Positions 46,824-57,640 of a stretch of DNA of 64,000 bases are shown here, one piece after another; position 1 is the stretch's first letter, and each line of letters begins with the position of its first letter. Source of the DNA: Acidobacteriota bacterium. GTDB lineage: Bacteria; Acidobacteriota; UBA6911; JACQSX01. The notes below the pieces were generated by a model that worked only from the letters and a program-made list of their open reading frames with translations, was not told where the DNA came from and made no database searches. Made by a program: the position numbers and the translations under genes. Where the stretch lies: the NCBI GenBank assembly GCA_016211105.1, contig JACQSX010000031.1, positions 1 to 64,000 on the forward strand, written 5' to 3'.

Positions 46824-47624
46824 CTACCGAGCTGTGCTGGTTTGACATTGATTCCTCGCCTCTTGCCTTCTGATTTTGGCAAGTTCATATAACAAGATAG
46901 AACCGGCGATTGCCACATTAAGCGACTCAACCGCTGGCGCCATAGGAATTCGAGCTTTCCTTCGAGCCATCTCCTTCAGCCTCGGAGACACCCCGAAGGT
47001 TTCATGTCCCAGGACTAGGACATACGTATCGTTTGAGGAAAAGCTTTGTGGATCCTCTCCAAAATGGCTGTCGGCGTAGATCAATTCGGCCCCTGCCGCT
47101 TGTAATGCCGCCTCCAAGGTCTCTGGTTTGACATTCTCGCACAACTGCAGATGAAACATCGCACCCATTGCCGCGCGGACAACCTTAGGATTGTAAAAGT
47201 GCGCTGTACCTGGAGTAGAGAAGACGGCTCGCACGCCGAATGCGGCCGCTGATCGGAGAAGCGCTCCGACGTTTCCCGGATCTTGAATTCCGTCCAGCAC
47301 AAGAGACAAGCCATCTAAAGAAATCTGATTGGCGGAAACGAAACGCTTTTTGGCAACTGCTAGAACGCCTGGCGAATGTTTCAGCGTAGTGATCGCTTGC
47401 ATCAATCTTTCGGAAAGTTGAAAGGTAGGCGCCTCTTGTATGACGATGTGGCTATTCACCACCTGGTAGACGGAATCGATTTCCCACCCGCGCGCGCGCG
47501 CCTCTTGCACGAGAGATTGGCCTTCCAACAAGAACCATTCCCCCTTTTGTCCCCACTGCGTGCGCAGGCGCCGCAAATGTTTGATGCGGGGATTTTGAAG
47601 GCTGGATATAATGGGATGCGACAT
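46824..47624 (-). CDS. TrmH/SpoU-family RNA 2'-O-methyltransferase
   Basis: ISLDGLSLVLDGIQDPGNVGALLRSAAAFGV, YVLVLGHETFGVSPRL, IPMAPAVESLNVAIAGSILLYEL; MSHPIISS start at 47624 preferred. Confidence 0.93.
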   Translation of the reverse strand: MSHPIISSLQNPRIKHLRRLRTQWGQKGEWFLLEGQSLVQEARARGWEIDSVYQVVNSHIVIQEAPTFQLSERLMQAITTLKHSPGVLAVAKKRFVSANQISLDGLSLVLDGIQDPGNVGALLRSAAAFGVRAVFSTPGTAHFYNPKVVRAAMGAMFHLQLCENVKPETLEAALQAAGAELIYADSHFGEDPQSFSSNDTYVLVLGHETFGVSPRLKEMARRKARIPMAPAVESLNVAIAGSILLYELAKIRRQEARNQCQTSTAR

Positions 47625-47639
47625 ACTTTCAATTATCTC

Positions 47640-48326
47640 ATGAAACATTTACGCCTGGCCGAAATCGAAAGGATAGAGGCCCTCCGGCAGGCTGTCGCTA
47701 CAGTCCGTAGAGGAGGTATTGTGCTGTATCCGACCGACACGATCTATGGACTCGGATGCGACCCGTTTTGTGACAGAGCGGTTAAGAAGTTGACCCATTT
47801 GAAGCGCCGCCTAGATTCACAGCCGTACCTGGTGCTTGTATATCGTCCTGAGGCAGTGACGCAGCTGGCCTCCCGAGTTCCCGGATTGTTCGCTTTCTTT
47901 TCGGAACGGCTCTGGCCAGGCCCGATCACGATGATTTTCGAAAAAGAGAGGAATAAAAAGCCCTTTGTCGGCAACGATTCCATTGGGATTCGCTGCCCTC
48001 GTTGGAGTTTTCTTCGGGACTTCTTGAGAATGCTTGGCGCGCCACTCATCTCGACCAGCGTCAATCGCAGTGGAGAGACTCCGATTCGTGATCCAGAGGA
48101 TGCCGCGCGCCAGTTCTCGGAAGGAATTGATCTATTCCTGGATTTTGGAAAACTTCTTCACAACCACCCCTCTACCATTGTGGATCTACGTTATGACCCA
48201 CCACGAATTCTGCGGGAAGGAGCAATGTTGCAGCGTGTTCAGGACGCCATCCGGGAATGGCAGGTGGTACAGCGAACCATGGTGGCGGCGATGTCCCGCA
48301 GAAAGGGCGACACGGCAGCGAGGTGA
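47640..48326 (+). CDS. tsaC: Sua5/YciO/YrdC threonylcarbamoyl-AMP synthase
   Basis: VRRGGIVLYPTDTIYGLGCDP, RLWPGPITMIFEK, IGIRCPRWSFLRDFLRMLGAPLISTSVNRSGETP; ATG 47640. Confidence 0.92.
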   Translation: MKHLRLAEIERIEALRQAVATVRRGGIVLYPTDTIYGLGCDPFCDRAVKKLTHLKRRLDSQPYLVLVYRPEAVTQLASRVPGLFAFFSERLWPGPITMIFEKERNKKPFVGNDSIGIRCPRWSFLRDFLRMLGAPLISTSVNRSGETPIRDPEDAARQFSEGIDLFLDFGKLLHNHPSTIVDLRYDPPRILREGAMLQRVQDAIREWQVVQRTMVAAMSRRKGDTAAR

Positions 48327-48421
48327 TGGGCAACTCGTGGAGTGCCCAAGTCCCCGATCGCCTGCTGGCCGCTTTGCTCTGTGGACGCGTCTCGAGGTTT
48401 CTACTCGTTCTTGATTGTAAT

Positions 48422-49975
48422 TCAGTCCCGCCGTATTCGAATATCCTTCAAGAAGAGGTAGTCGCCGGATGGAATAATGTGTACCTTGTCCAGCCGGCGG
48501 TTGTACACGACTACATTGTCCGGATACCAGAGGCTCACGTATGGCAAATCTTCAGCTACAATCTTCTGCGCTTGAGAAAAGATCTGCTTGCGCCGAGTCG
48601 GATCATACGTTTCGTTAGCTTCGTCCAACAAGGCGTCTACTACGGGATTATGGTAGTTTCCTCGGTTTGCTCCCGTCGGCGGGATGTTTCTGGAATGAAA
48701 CACAAAATTGAAAATATCGGTAAACAGGTTCGCTCCCACCCAGCGCAAGGAATATAGTTGGAAATTCCCGCGCCGAATGTCTGACAGCACGGTCGCAAGT
48801 TCAAATGTGTGAATGGTTAGATTAATGCCGACTCGCTTTAAATTATGCTGGATGATCTCAGCTTGATTCACAAACTCGGCTGCCGGGGAGGACTTATAGT
48901 CAAGGGAAAATCGAACCTGCGCGTGATGGCCTCCTATATTCGGATAGCCCGCTTCGTCCAGCAATTTCCGCGCTCGAGCAGGGTCATAGTCATAGTGCCG
49001 CGTGTTTGGCTCATACGCCCAGTGGAAGGGGGGTAAAATACTGCTCGCCTTGCGTGCGAAGCCCCGATACAGATAGCGAATGATGCTATCCCTGTCGATG
49101 GCGTACGCAATCGCCTGGCGCACTTTGACGTTGGCCAGAATCGGGTGTTTGAGGTTGAAAGCCAGATATTGATAACGGACACCAGGGGCGCTTTCTACCG
49201 ACAGATGAGGTTGCTGCTTCAAACGTAAGAGCATATCGCCAGGGACGGAATTCAGCGCTAGATCCACTGAGCCTCTTTCAAGTTCTAATGCCCGGGTGGT
49301 GTCATCAGGAATGATTCGGAAGTAAAGCTGTCTCACCGTAGGAGGATCTTCGAAATAATCGTCAAAAGCGGCGAGACGAACCATACGGTCGGGCTGAAAA
49401 TCGACGAATCGATAAGGCCCCGTTCCCACGGGATGATGAGAGAAATCGGCGCTCGATCCTGCGGGTACGATTCCAATGGCGGGACGCACCAGATTGGTGA
49501 GAAATTCTAAATAAGGCTCGGAAAGATGGAATATCGCCGTATAGCGATCTGGAGTCGTTACTTGTTTGAGCTTTGAGAAGCTTCCCTTCTTGGGTGTGGC
49601 AAGTTCTGCCAGGCTGTCCAAAGTAAATTTCACGTCTTCGCTGGTCACCTCTTTGCCATTGTGAAACAGGACTCCATGACGCAAGTGGAATACGTACGTC
49701 AGTGGATCCGGGTTCTCCCACGATATTGCCAGGTCGGGAGCAAATTGGAAATTTTCGTCGCGGCGTATTAGTGAGTTGAACATCAACTCGTAAAGATGCG
49801 TGGTCACTTCGCTGGTGCCAATTCTTGGGTCAAGCGTCGTAGGACCCGTTTCCAGAGCCATCACGACGGTCTTAGACTCTGGCTGCGAGGTGGGAGAACA
49901 GGCGGCGCCAAACATCAGCCCCGCGGAAATTAGAAGGGAAGGACACGAGTGAGAGAATTTCTGCTGTGGCGTCAA
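48422..49975 (-). CDS. Peptide/nickel-type ABC transporter substrate-binding lipoprotein (SBP_bac_5)
   Basis: 517 aa; LMFGAACSPTSQPES lipobox, VMALETGPTTLDPRIGTSEVTTHLYELMFNSL, VRQAIAYAIDRDSIIRYLYRGFA. Confidence 0.92.
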   Translation of the reverse strand: MTPQQKFSHSCPSLLISAGLMFGAACSPTSQPESKTVVMALETGPTTLDPRIGTSEVTTHLYELMFNSLIRRDENFQFAPDLAISWENPDPLTYVFHLRHGVLFHNGKEVTSEDVKFTLDSLAELATPKKGSFSKLKQVTTPDRYTAIFHLSEPYLEFLTNLVRPAIGIVPAGSSADFSHHPVGTGPYRFVDFQPDRMVRLAAFDDYFEDPPTVRQLYFRIIPDDTTRALELERGSVDLALNSVPGDMLLRLKQQPHLSVESAPGVRYQYLAFNLKHPILANVKVRQAIAYAIDRDSIIRYLYRGFARKASSILPPFHWAYEPNTRHYDYDPARARKLLDEAGYPNIGGHHAQVRFSLDYKSSPAAEFVNQAEIIQHNLKRVGINLTIHTFELATVLSDIRRGNFQLYSLRWVGANLFTDIFNFVFHSRNIPPTGANRGNYHNPVVDALLDEANETYDPTRRKQIFSQAQKIVAEDLPYVSLWYPDNVVVYNRRLDKVHIIPSGDYLFLKDIRIRRD

Positions 49976-50019
49976 GAGATCCGAAGGTGTGGTAAGCAGG
50001 CCTTACTGTTCTGCAAACC

Positions 50020-50859
50020 CTATACAGCTTCTTTCTCGGCGCTGATCACCTTCTCAGCGCCGGTATGAAGTTTCTCTTTGGTTGCGATGGTGACCCCTTT
50101 GCGCACGGCAATCATGTGCGCCACAATGCTCACGGCAATTTCTTCCGGGGTTTCTGATCCGATTTCCACGCCTACGGGAGATTCGACGCGTGCAATGAGC
50201 TCTTCGGAAATGCCGCGGCTGCGAAGGTAATCAAAGATGATCTTGCTCTTGCGGCGGCTGCCCACCATTCCTAAAAACCTTGCCGGTGAGTCGATCACCT
50301 GTTCCAGGACTACCTGATCATGACCGTGACCGCGAGTAACGATAATGACATAACTATTTGAGTGTAAACGCACCTGTTCTCGAATGCGGTCGAACTCACA
50401 AACCAGCACTTCGTCCGCTTCGGGGAATCTCTCACGTGAGGCATAGCGCGCGCGGTCGTCGACCACGGTCACTTTGAAACCCGCGAGTTTTGCGACTTTG
50501 GAGATGAAGTGGGAGATGTGCCCGGCTCCGAAAATCACTAGTTGCGGATCAGGTAAAATCGGTTCGATAAAAAATTCCACCGTTCCTCCACACACAAGGC
50601 CATCACGGGCCGCATCCTGCTGATTTAATGTGAATCTCAGCATCTTGGGCTTTCCTTTGGCCATAACGTCCTGCGCCGCTTGCCACACCTCCGCCTCGGT
50701 GCAGCCTCCCCCGACCGTTCCAATGAAGCTGCCATCCTGACGGATCAACATCTTGGCAGGATCTTTACGGGGAGTCGATCCGACCCTGCGCACCAAGGTC
50801 GCCAGCGCAGCTTTCTCACCCCGCTTCCTGATTGCAACGATTTCCTCGTACATATCCAT
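50020..50859 (-). CDS. XdhC/CoxI-family protein
   Basis: 279 aa; ALATLVRRVGSTPRKDPAKMLIRQDGSFIGTVGGGCTEAEVW, VIFGAGHISHFISKVAKLAGFKVTVVDDRARYA, SPVGVEIGSETPEEIAVSIVAHMIAVR. Confidence 0.92.
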   Translation of the reverse strand: MDMYEEIVAIRKRGEKAALATLVRRVGSTPRKDPAKMLIRQDGSFIGTVGGGCTEAEVWQAAQDVMAKGKPKMLRFTLNQQDAARDGLVCGGTVEFFIEPILPDPQLVIFGAGHISHFISKVAKLAGFKVTVVDDRARYASRERFPEADEVLVCEFDRIREQVRLHSNSYVIIVTRGHGHDQVVLEQVIDSPARFLGMVGSRRKSKIIFDYLRSRGISEELIARVESPVGVEIGSETPEEIAVSIVAHMIAVRKGVTIATKEKLHTGAEKVISAEKEAV

Positions 50860-51010
50860 AATTTCTAGGCCTTCAACGAAAGAACATACTCATTCTTTCT
50901 TTTCATGATACGACAATCTCTGCGGCTCCACAATGGGGGAAAGAGGGGACGCACTGGTCATGAACACAATGCAGGCTCAGTCGCGGAGCGTCACGGATTT
51001 CAGCTTTGAT

Positions 51011-52108
51011 TCAGCCAAGCCCGAGGTCTTTTTTCCAATCTTGAAACGCATTTTCCAGCACCTGGATTTGTTCCAGGTCGACTGAAGGTACAGCAGGGAG
51101 GGAATTCAGCTTTTCGGCGCGTTGCCCGGCTTGCTGGCGCCAGAAGGGCTGTTGCAGCAGGGTCACTAATTCATCCCGGCACATCCGGGCAAAATCCAGT
51201 TCCGTGCCGACAAGCAGCAGATCCGCTCCTGCCTTGAAGCACCGGGTCGGAATTTCTTCCGGAGGGATCATCCTGCGAATGGCGCCCATGTCCAAATCGT
51301 CGGTCAACGCAATGCCGCTAAATCCAAGCGCGGTGCGCAGCAATTGGTACACGGTCGGCGCGCAAGAGGCAGGGACTCTCTCCTCGTGCGTTCCCTCTTG
51401 CCGCCGGCTGAATGGTTTTTTTTCTAGTTGTGGGTAACAGGCATGGTTGACCATTACCATTTTCAAACGGTCCCGAAGCTGCTGGTAGGGTACTAAGTCG
51501 GCGCCGGCCAGTTGCTCCAACGGCGCTTCGATTTCAGCTAGTTGCAAGTGCGTGTCCAATCGTGCTCGACCCAAGCCGGGAAAATGCTTGCCGCATCCGA
51601 GCACGCCAGCGCTCTGCAAGCCGGCTAGATATTCTTTGGCAAACGCCGTTACCAGGAAAGGGTCGTGCCCGAGGTAACGCGATCTTAGAGCATTATCCTC
51701 ATCGTGAAAATGGAGATCCAAAACGGGCGCCAGAGTCACGTTGAAGCCGAACGCATGCAGGATTTCACCGCTGAACCTTCCGTAGTCGTAGAATATTTTG
51801 GCAGTATGAAATCGTGCCAGGCTCGCGGGGGAAGGGAAGGGGGGAAAGACGGCGCGCAGCCGGTCGACGGGACCTCCTTCCTGATCGATGCAAACCAAGC
51901 GCGGGGCACAGGTCTCAACGAGATTCTGCATCAAATTCCGCACCTGGAGCCGTTGCTGTAAGTTACGTGCGAACAAAATGATGCCTGCAGGGCGGAGTTT
52001 GGAAAGCATGGCCAGAGTAGATTGATCCAGGACCGCCCCGGAGAAACCAACAATGAGACCTTGTCCAGCTAGCGTTGCTGCATCTAAGTCATCATCGATC
52101 AGCGGCAT
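51011..52108 (-). CDS. Glycoside hydrolase family 3 (beta-N-acetylhexosaminidase-like)
   Basis: 365 aa; LVCIDQEGGPVDRLR, GVLGCGKHFPGLGRARLDTHLQ, GIALTDDLDMGAI. Confidence 0.9.
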   Translation of the reverse strand: MPLIDDDLDAATLAGQGLIVGFSGAVLDQSTLAMLSKLRPAGIILFARNLQQRLQVRNLMQNLVETCAPRLVCIDQEGGPVDRLRAVFPPFPSPASLARFHTAKIFYDYGRFSGEILHAFGFNVTLAPVLDLHFHDEDNALRSRYLGHDPFLVTAFAKEYLAGLQSAGVLGCGKHFPGLGRARLDTHLQLAEIEAPLEQLAGADLVPYQQLRDRLKMVMVNHACYPQLEKKPFSRRQEGTHEERVPASCAPTVYQLLRTALGFSGIALTDDLDMGAIRRMIPPEEIPTRCFKAGADLLLVGTELDFARMCRDELVTLLQQPFWRQQAGQRAEKLNSLPAVPSVDLEQIQVLENAFQDWKKDLGLG

Positions 52109-52249
52109 CAGTTCCTAGATGAGTGGCGACATGCCTGCAAGTCGCAGACTTGCCTCATGAGGCGAGAATTGCCAACCGGTTCCCGTGCTGTCCGAAGACG
52201 AATCGACCCACGTCGCGGTGGACAGAAATACCCCGGATCGTGCCGCAGT

Positions 52250-53260
52250 TCAGCGTCTACGCGATTCTTGAATTTCAACCGCATTCATGCGCACTACTTG
52301 CGCGTCGATCGCTTGATTGCTGTTGAGCACCGTTTTGATGATATACGTTGGCTTGCCCTGAGATTCATGATACGTACGGGTTATCAACTCAGCGATTAAA
52401 CCGATCAGCACGAATTGGACTCCGAGAATTGCAAAGAATATAGAGCCCAGCAACAAAGGGTTTCGGTGCGCCTTTACCTCATAGTAAAATTTTTGCACTA
52501 AGGTAGCGATTCCGGTCGCGAAGCCAGCGAGGATCAGCAAGATCCCAGCTCCGCCGAAGAAATACATCGGCTTGGTTGAATAATCTCCCAGGAATTTAAT
52601 CGTGACCAAATCCAAAATGACTTTAAAGCTTCGCATGATTCCGTAGTTGGATTGGCCAAACTGGCGCGGGTGATGCCGCACTACGATTTCAGTTACTCGA
52701 GCGCCCGCCCAACTGGCAAAGATCGGGATAAAACGATGCATTTCACCGTACAGCCTTACATGGCGCATCAGTTCACGCCGGTATCCCTTTAACGTGCAGC
52801 CGTAGTCGTGAAGATAGACCCCAGAAATCCAACTTACCAGTTTGTTGGCCAGCACCGATGGGAGTCTGCGGGTGAGAAATTGATCCTGCCGATCTTTTCT
52901 CCAACAGCTCACCACGTCATAGCCCTCGTCCAATTTGCGCAAGATAGCCCCGATGTCTGCGGGATCGTTCTGTAAGTCTCCGTCCATCGGGATAAGGACT
53001 TCACCCTTGGATAACTCGAAGCCGGCCGCCAGGGCGGCCGTTTGTCCAAAGTTGCGGGCCAACCGCACCACCATCACGCGAGAATCGCGACCCGCAAGAT
53101 CTTCTAGGATGGAATAACTCTCATCGTCACTGCCGTCATCGACAAAAATCAATTCGAACGTTTTGTTCAGCCGACTGACCGAGTCAATAATCTTGCGATA
53201 AAGCAGTCGCAGGTTTTGTGCTTCATTGTAGATAGGTACGACAAACGATATCTCGAGCAT
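52250..53260 (-). CDS. Glycosyltransferase family 2 (polyprenyl-phosphate type) with C-terminal TM segments
   Basis: 336 aa; ISFVVPIYNEAQNL, FVDDGSDDESYS, LIPMDGDLQNDPADI, RHHPRQFGQSNYG. Confidence 0.92.
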   Translation of the reverse strand: MLEISFVVPIYNEAQNLRLLYRKIIDSVSRLNKTFELIFVDDGSDDESYSILEDLAGRDSRVMVVRLARNFGQTAALAAGFELSKGEVLIPMDGDLQNDPADIGAILRKLDEGYDVVSCWRKDRQDQFLTRRLPSVLANKLVSWISGVYLHDYGCTLKGYRRELMRHVRLYGEMHRFIPIFASWAGARVTEIVVRHHPRQFGQSNYGIMRSFKVILDLVTIKFLGDYSTKPMYFFGGAGILLILAGFATGIATLVQKFYYEVKAHRNPLLLGSIFFAILGVQFVLIGLIAELITRTYHESQGKPTYIIKTVLNSNQAIDAQVVRMNAVEIQESRRR

Positions 53261-53397
53261 CGCCGATAGATTCTACAGGGAACGTGCTCGACTTGAAAGG
53301 TGTGTAAGAGAGTCGGAAATTGCAAGTTCACGCAGACTTCATCAGCAAACGTTATCGTATTTATGAATCGAGGTACTTAGGCTTCCTTCATAGTCCG

Positions 53398-55137
53398 CTA
53401 GTGAGAGATCTTCCAATCGCGTTCCCGGGCGAGCAATACTTTGGGCAATCGTGATGTGGGGGATAACTTGAGTATCTCCTTTCCTCGCGTGGGAAAGTGA
53501 TCCGCGCTGCCGATCACTTCCAGACGGGCGCTGATTTGGAACGGCAACCGATCAAATTCCTCCGCCTGTAGCAAAATAAACGATTTGCCCGGTCGATCCA
53601 ACTCTTCCTCCAGGTCATCGGTCCGAGAAAGTTCAAAGATATGCGTCCGCAGATAAAAGCTCATGCTGGGACTGGAAAATCGGAAATAGCCGGCACGATC
53701 CTCTGGCTGCCACGTCTGACCAATTTGCGTAGCCAGGCGGCGTATGGGTCGCAGTGTCTCCAGGGATGGAAGAACCAAAAAGCAGACGCTGATCCAGACC
53801 AACAGCAGTAGCGTCGCCAGAAGCTGGGTGGCTCGTTGCAGCCAACCCTGCCAGAGGAGCCTGGCCGTGATGACCCCGCTGGCCAGCAGAAGAAATACTG
53901 TCAGGTATGCGATTGGAGGCAATGGAAAAAACCGGGCGAGCAACACAACAATGACGCTTACGGTAATTAGGCCCGCGGCCAGCCCAAGCGCCGTCGCTCG
54001 TAACGCTAATATCCGTAGATGCGAGTGACCGCGGGTCTGCTGGGACAAGAAGTGCGCGAGCAGGATCGACAGTGCAACGTAGGCAGGCAGAATGTAATAT
54101 TCCTGTTTGTTGCGTGAAAAACTGAAGAAGGCGAAAACCGTGAAGAACCAAACCCAGCAGAAACAAAGTAGGGAACAATTCTTGGGTCGCCATGACCTCC
54201 ACAAATAAATCGCTGCCGGTAAGAACCAACTCCAGGGAAGTGCGTCTACTAGTAAAACCTGCAAATAGTAAAAATCTCCCCGAAGCGGACCAAAATCAAG
54301 GATGGTATACCGCCCAAAGTTCTCTTCGATTAAGATACGGTAGAGGATCGTTGCCCCGCCACGGGTAAATAGAATCCAATAATACGGAACTGCGGTGACC
54401 AGAAAAGCCGCCAAGAACAACATCGGTCCGCGGAGCCTCGTCCTTTTCCTCGCGATCCATGCATATAGACCGGTAGTGATTAGGACCAGGACCAGGGCCA
54501 CTGGGCCTTTTGTCAGGAACGCAAGCCCGGTAAAAACACCGGCCGCGAGCCATTCCCAGCAATTCAGAACCGCGCGATGGAGAAAGCCGACGCTTCGCGC
54601 TTGAGCCCGCTGCGGCGGCCGCTCGAGCGCCTGATATACCAGTAGCAGGGCGATGCTGACAAACACGGTCAGCAAACAATCGATCGGTAATCTGCGCGTT
54701 ACGACAAAAAAACGTGGGGTCGTTGCCAGGATCGCCGCCGCCATGAATGCAGCCGGCCAACTGCTCGCTTGCGGGCAATGCCAACTCTCGTCCGCTGCCG
54801 GCCCCAGTTCATCTGTCAACAGCGATGATCGGTGAAGAAAGTAGATCAGGAACCCAAGAAACAAACAGGCGGCAATCGCAGAGGGGAGCCGTGCAGCGAA
54901 TTCACGAATGCCGAGGATCCAAAAGCTGAGGGCGATGCACCAGTAGGTCAGTGGTGGTTTTTGAATGCGGTGCTGGTAGTTGAACGTCGGATGAATGAAA
55001 TCGGAGCGTTCGAGCATTTCGCGAGCGGTTTCTCCGTAGAACGCCTCGCTGGAGTCCCAAAGGGCTGAAACTCCAAGGTTCAAGAAAAATGGGAGTACGA
55101 TTAGAACTAGAGCGAGAATGCGGTAAGGTAGCGGCAA
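53398..55137 (-). CDS. Glycosyltransferase family 39 / ArnT-like membrane protein
   Basis: 579 aa; LWDSSEAFYGETAREMLER...HRIQKPPLTYW, multiple TM helices. Confidence 0.9.
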   Translation of the reverse strand: MPLPYRILALVLIVLPFFLNLGVSALWDSSEAFYGETAREMLERSDFIHPTFNYQHRIQKPPLTYWCIALSFWILGIREFAARLPSAIAACLFLGFLIYFLHRSSLLTDELGPAADESWHCPQASSWPAAFMAAAILATTPRFFVVTRRLPIDCLLTVFVSIALLLVYQALERPPQRAQARSVGFLHRAVLNCWEWLAAGVFTGLAFLTKGPVALVLVLITTGLYAWIARKRTRLRGPMLFLAAFLVTAVPYYWILFTRGGATILYRILIEENFGRYTILDFGPLRGDFYYLQVLLVDALPWSWFLPAAIYLWRSWRPKNCSLLCFCWVWFFTVFAFFSFSRNKQEYYILPAYVALSILLAHFLSQQTRGHSHLRILALRATALGLAAGLITVSVIVVLLARFFPLPPIAYLTVFLLLASGVITARLLWQGWLQRATQLLATLLLLVWISVCFLVLPSLETLRPIRRLATQIGQTWQPEDRAGYFRFSSPSMSFYLRTHIFELSRTDDLEEELDRPGKSFILLQAEEFDRLPFQISARLEVIGSADHFPTRGKEILKLSPTSRLPKVLLARERDWKISH

Positions 55138-55138
55138 G

Positions 55139-57640
55139 TTAGAATAGGCTCTTTTGAATTTCGGCAGTAACTTCGTCCGTACTGCGCGCGCGCGGCTGGC
55201 CTGACAAATCGATTTCTTTCCGCTCCAGCCTCTTCAGGATCTCTCTTGCGCGGCACAACACCGGCTGCGGTAATCCAGCCAGGCGGGCGACTTCAATTCC
55301 ATAGCTCTTGTCGGCGTTGCCTAACACAAGCTTGTGGAAGAATACAATGTTGTCGCCTGACTCTCTTGCCGTCACGCAAAAGTTTTTTACGCCGGTGTAC
55401 AACCGTTCCAGCTTGGTCAGCTCATGATAGTGTGTGGCAAACAACGTCTTTGCTTTGCGCTCCGATTCGTTGTGTAGGAACTCGGCCACGGCCCACGCGA
55501 TTGACAGCCCATCGAAAGTCGCTGTTCCGCGTCCCACTTCATCCAACAGGATGAGGCTGCGCGGTGTCGCGTTGTTGAGGATATTCGCCGTTTCAATCAT
55601 CTCCACCATAAAGGTGGAACGACCGCGGGCCAGATTGTCTGAGGCGCCCACTCGAGTAAAGATTTGATCTACCAACCCGATGCGAGCCGAGTCTGCGGGT
55701 ACAAAGGAGCCCATCTGCGCCAGAATCACGATCAGCGCGTTTTGTCGTAGGAACGTGGATTTACCCCCCATATTCGGGCCGGTAATCAGCAGAATCTGGT
55801 GAGTTTCATTGTCGGCGTAAAGATCGTTCGGGGTAAATGGCTGGTCATCTCGCTGCTCCAAAACTGCATGCCTGCCGTTTCGAATGTCGATCACCGTCGA
55901 ATCATCCACCACCGGCCGACAGTAATGGTGGCGATGGGCCACATCCGCCAGCGATGCAAACACATCTATCTCCGCAACGGCCGCTGCGCTTGCCTGGACA
56001 CGCAGATGCTGAGCAACCACCTGATTGCGCAAGGAGATAAAAAGTTCCTTCTCGAGTTCCAGCATCCGCTCTTCTGCGGTTAAGACTTTCTCTTCGTACT
56101 CTTTCAACTCAGGGGTAACAAACCTCTCCGCATTTGCTAAAGTCTGCCTTCTAGAATAGTCATCGGGGATCAGTCTGAGATGGGGGCGGGTCACTTCAAT
56201 GAAATAACCAAATACCCGATTATATTTGATCTTAAGTGACGGGATCCGGGTCCTGGCCCGTTCCCGATTTTCCATGGCGGCGATGTAACTTTTGCCATCT
56301 CTTTGAATGCTGCGCAGTTCGTCCAGTTCCGGATTAAAACGATCGCGGATGATCCCGCCTTCTTGAATTGAAATCGGCGGTTCCTCCATGATTGCCGAGT
56401 CTAACATTTGGGCGACATCCTCCAACGGGTCGATCGTGGTATGGAGCCGGCGCAACGGCTCACAGCGCCCCTGGCTCAAAGCAGCTTTCAATTCCGGAAG
56501 TCGTTTGAGGGAGGCTCCCAGTGTGGCCAGATCGCGAGGATTTGCTATGCCCAAGATCGCTTTGGACAGCAGCCGTTCCATGTCATGAATCTTGGACAGT
56601 AACTCGGCGGTGCCGTGTCGAAGAATCAGGTCGTCCTTTAGTTCCTGCAACGCGTCCTGGCGCTGCCGGATCAATTCGATGCTCAAACTCGGCCGGAGCA
56701 TCCATTCCTTGAGCAGGCGCGCGCCCATCCCAGTTTGGGTTCCATCGAGTACCGAAAACAAGGTCCACCGGGATAAGCCGTCCACCGATTGCACAAGTTC
56801 CAGATTGGCCACACTGGAGGCGTCCATTCGCAGAAAGTCGCTCGCATGGAGGTATGAAGGCGTGCAAATGTGATCCAACGCCGACTTCTGTGTTCGCCGC
56901 AGGTATTCGATCAGCCCGCCTGCCGCCGTGATTGCGAGACCCTCCGGAGGAATACCAAAGCCATCCAGGGTTGTCACCTTGAACTGTTCCCGCAATACCC
57001 GCTGGGCGAGATCGGCATGGAAGGTCCAATCGGGAGCGCCGGTTACACTTGCGAGGCTGATCGGTTTTGTCCAATGCAGAAATCGAGTGCGCAGTGATTC
57101 GGGTACCAGGACTTCAGCAGGAGAAAAAGAGGCGAGAAACGAGAGTGCTTGTTCTTCGATATTCGGTCCAGTTGGATCGCTCAACACAAGATGTCCGGTG
57201 GAAAGATCAACGATCGCCAGACCCATGTGTTGGTCGCTAAAATGCACTGCTGCAAGGTAGTGGTGACTTTTCGGCTCCAACAGCAGATCATCTGTTGTAG
57301 TCCCAGGGGTCACGACGCGTATCACCTCGCGCCTGACAATTCCTGCCGCGTCTCGAGGATCCTCTACCTGTTCGCAAATGGCAACGCGATGACCATTTCT
57401 AACAAGACGCGCGATATAGCTATTGACCGCGTGATAGGGTACGCCGCACATTGGCACGGGAATGCCGTTCTTATCACGGCTGCGCGAGGTGAGAGTGATC
57501 TCTAATTGTCGAGCGGCCACGACGGCGTCCTCAAAAAACAATTCATAGAAATCACCCATGCGGAACAACAGCAGCGCCTCTGGGTAAGCCTGCTTCATCT
57601 GCTGATACTGCTGCATCATGGGAGTCAGGCTCTCATTCAT
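55139..57640 (-). CDS. mutS: DNA mismatch repair protein MutS
   Basis: 833 aa; LLFRMGDFYELFFEDA, LLITGPNMGGKSTFLRQNALIVILAQMGSFVPA, LILLDEVGRGTATFDGLSIAWAV. Confidence 0.97.
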   Translation of the reverse strand: MNESLTPMMQQYQQMKQAYPEALLLFRMGDFYELFFEDAVVAARQLEITLTSRSRDKNGIPVPMCGVPYHAVNSYIARLVRNGHRVAICEQVEDPRDAAGIVRREVIRVVTPGTTTDDLLLEPKSHHYLAAVHFSDQHMGLAIVDLSTGHLVLSDPTGPNIEEQALSFLASFSPAEVLVPESLRTRFLHWTKPISLASVTGAPDWTFHADLAQRVLREQFKVTTLDGFGIPPEGLAITAAGGLIEYLRRTQKSALDHICTPSYLHASDFLRMDASSVANLELVQSVDGLSRWTLFSVLDGTQTGMGARLLKEWMLRPSLSIELIRQRQDALQELKDDLILRHGTAELLSKIHDMERLLSKAILGIANPRDLATLGASLKRLPELKAALSQGRCEPLRRLHTTIDPLEDVAQMLDSAIMEEPPISIQEGGIIRDRFNPELDELRSIQRDGKSYIAAMENRERARTRIPSLKIKYNRVFGYFIEVTRPHLRLIPDDYSRRQTLANAERFVTPELKEYEEKVLTAEERMLELEKELFISLRNQVVAQHLRVQASAAAVAEIDVFASLADVAHRHHYCRPVVDDSTVIDIRNGRHAVLEQRDDQPFTPNDLYADNETHQILLITGPNMGGKSTFLRQNALIVILAQMGSFVPADSARIGLVDQIFTRVGASDNLARGRSTFMVEMIETANILNNATPRSLILLDEVGRGTATFDGLSIAWAVAEFLHNESERKAKTLFATHYHELTKLERLYTGVKNFCVTARESGDNIVFFHKLVLGNADKSYGIEVARLAGLPQPVLCRAREILKRLERKEIDLSGQPRARSTDEVTAEIQKSLF

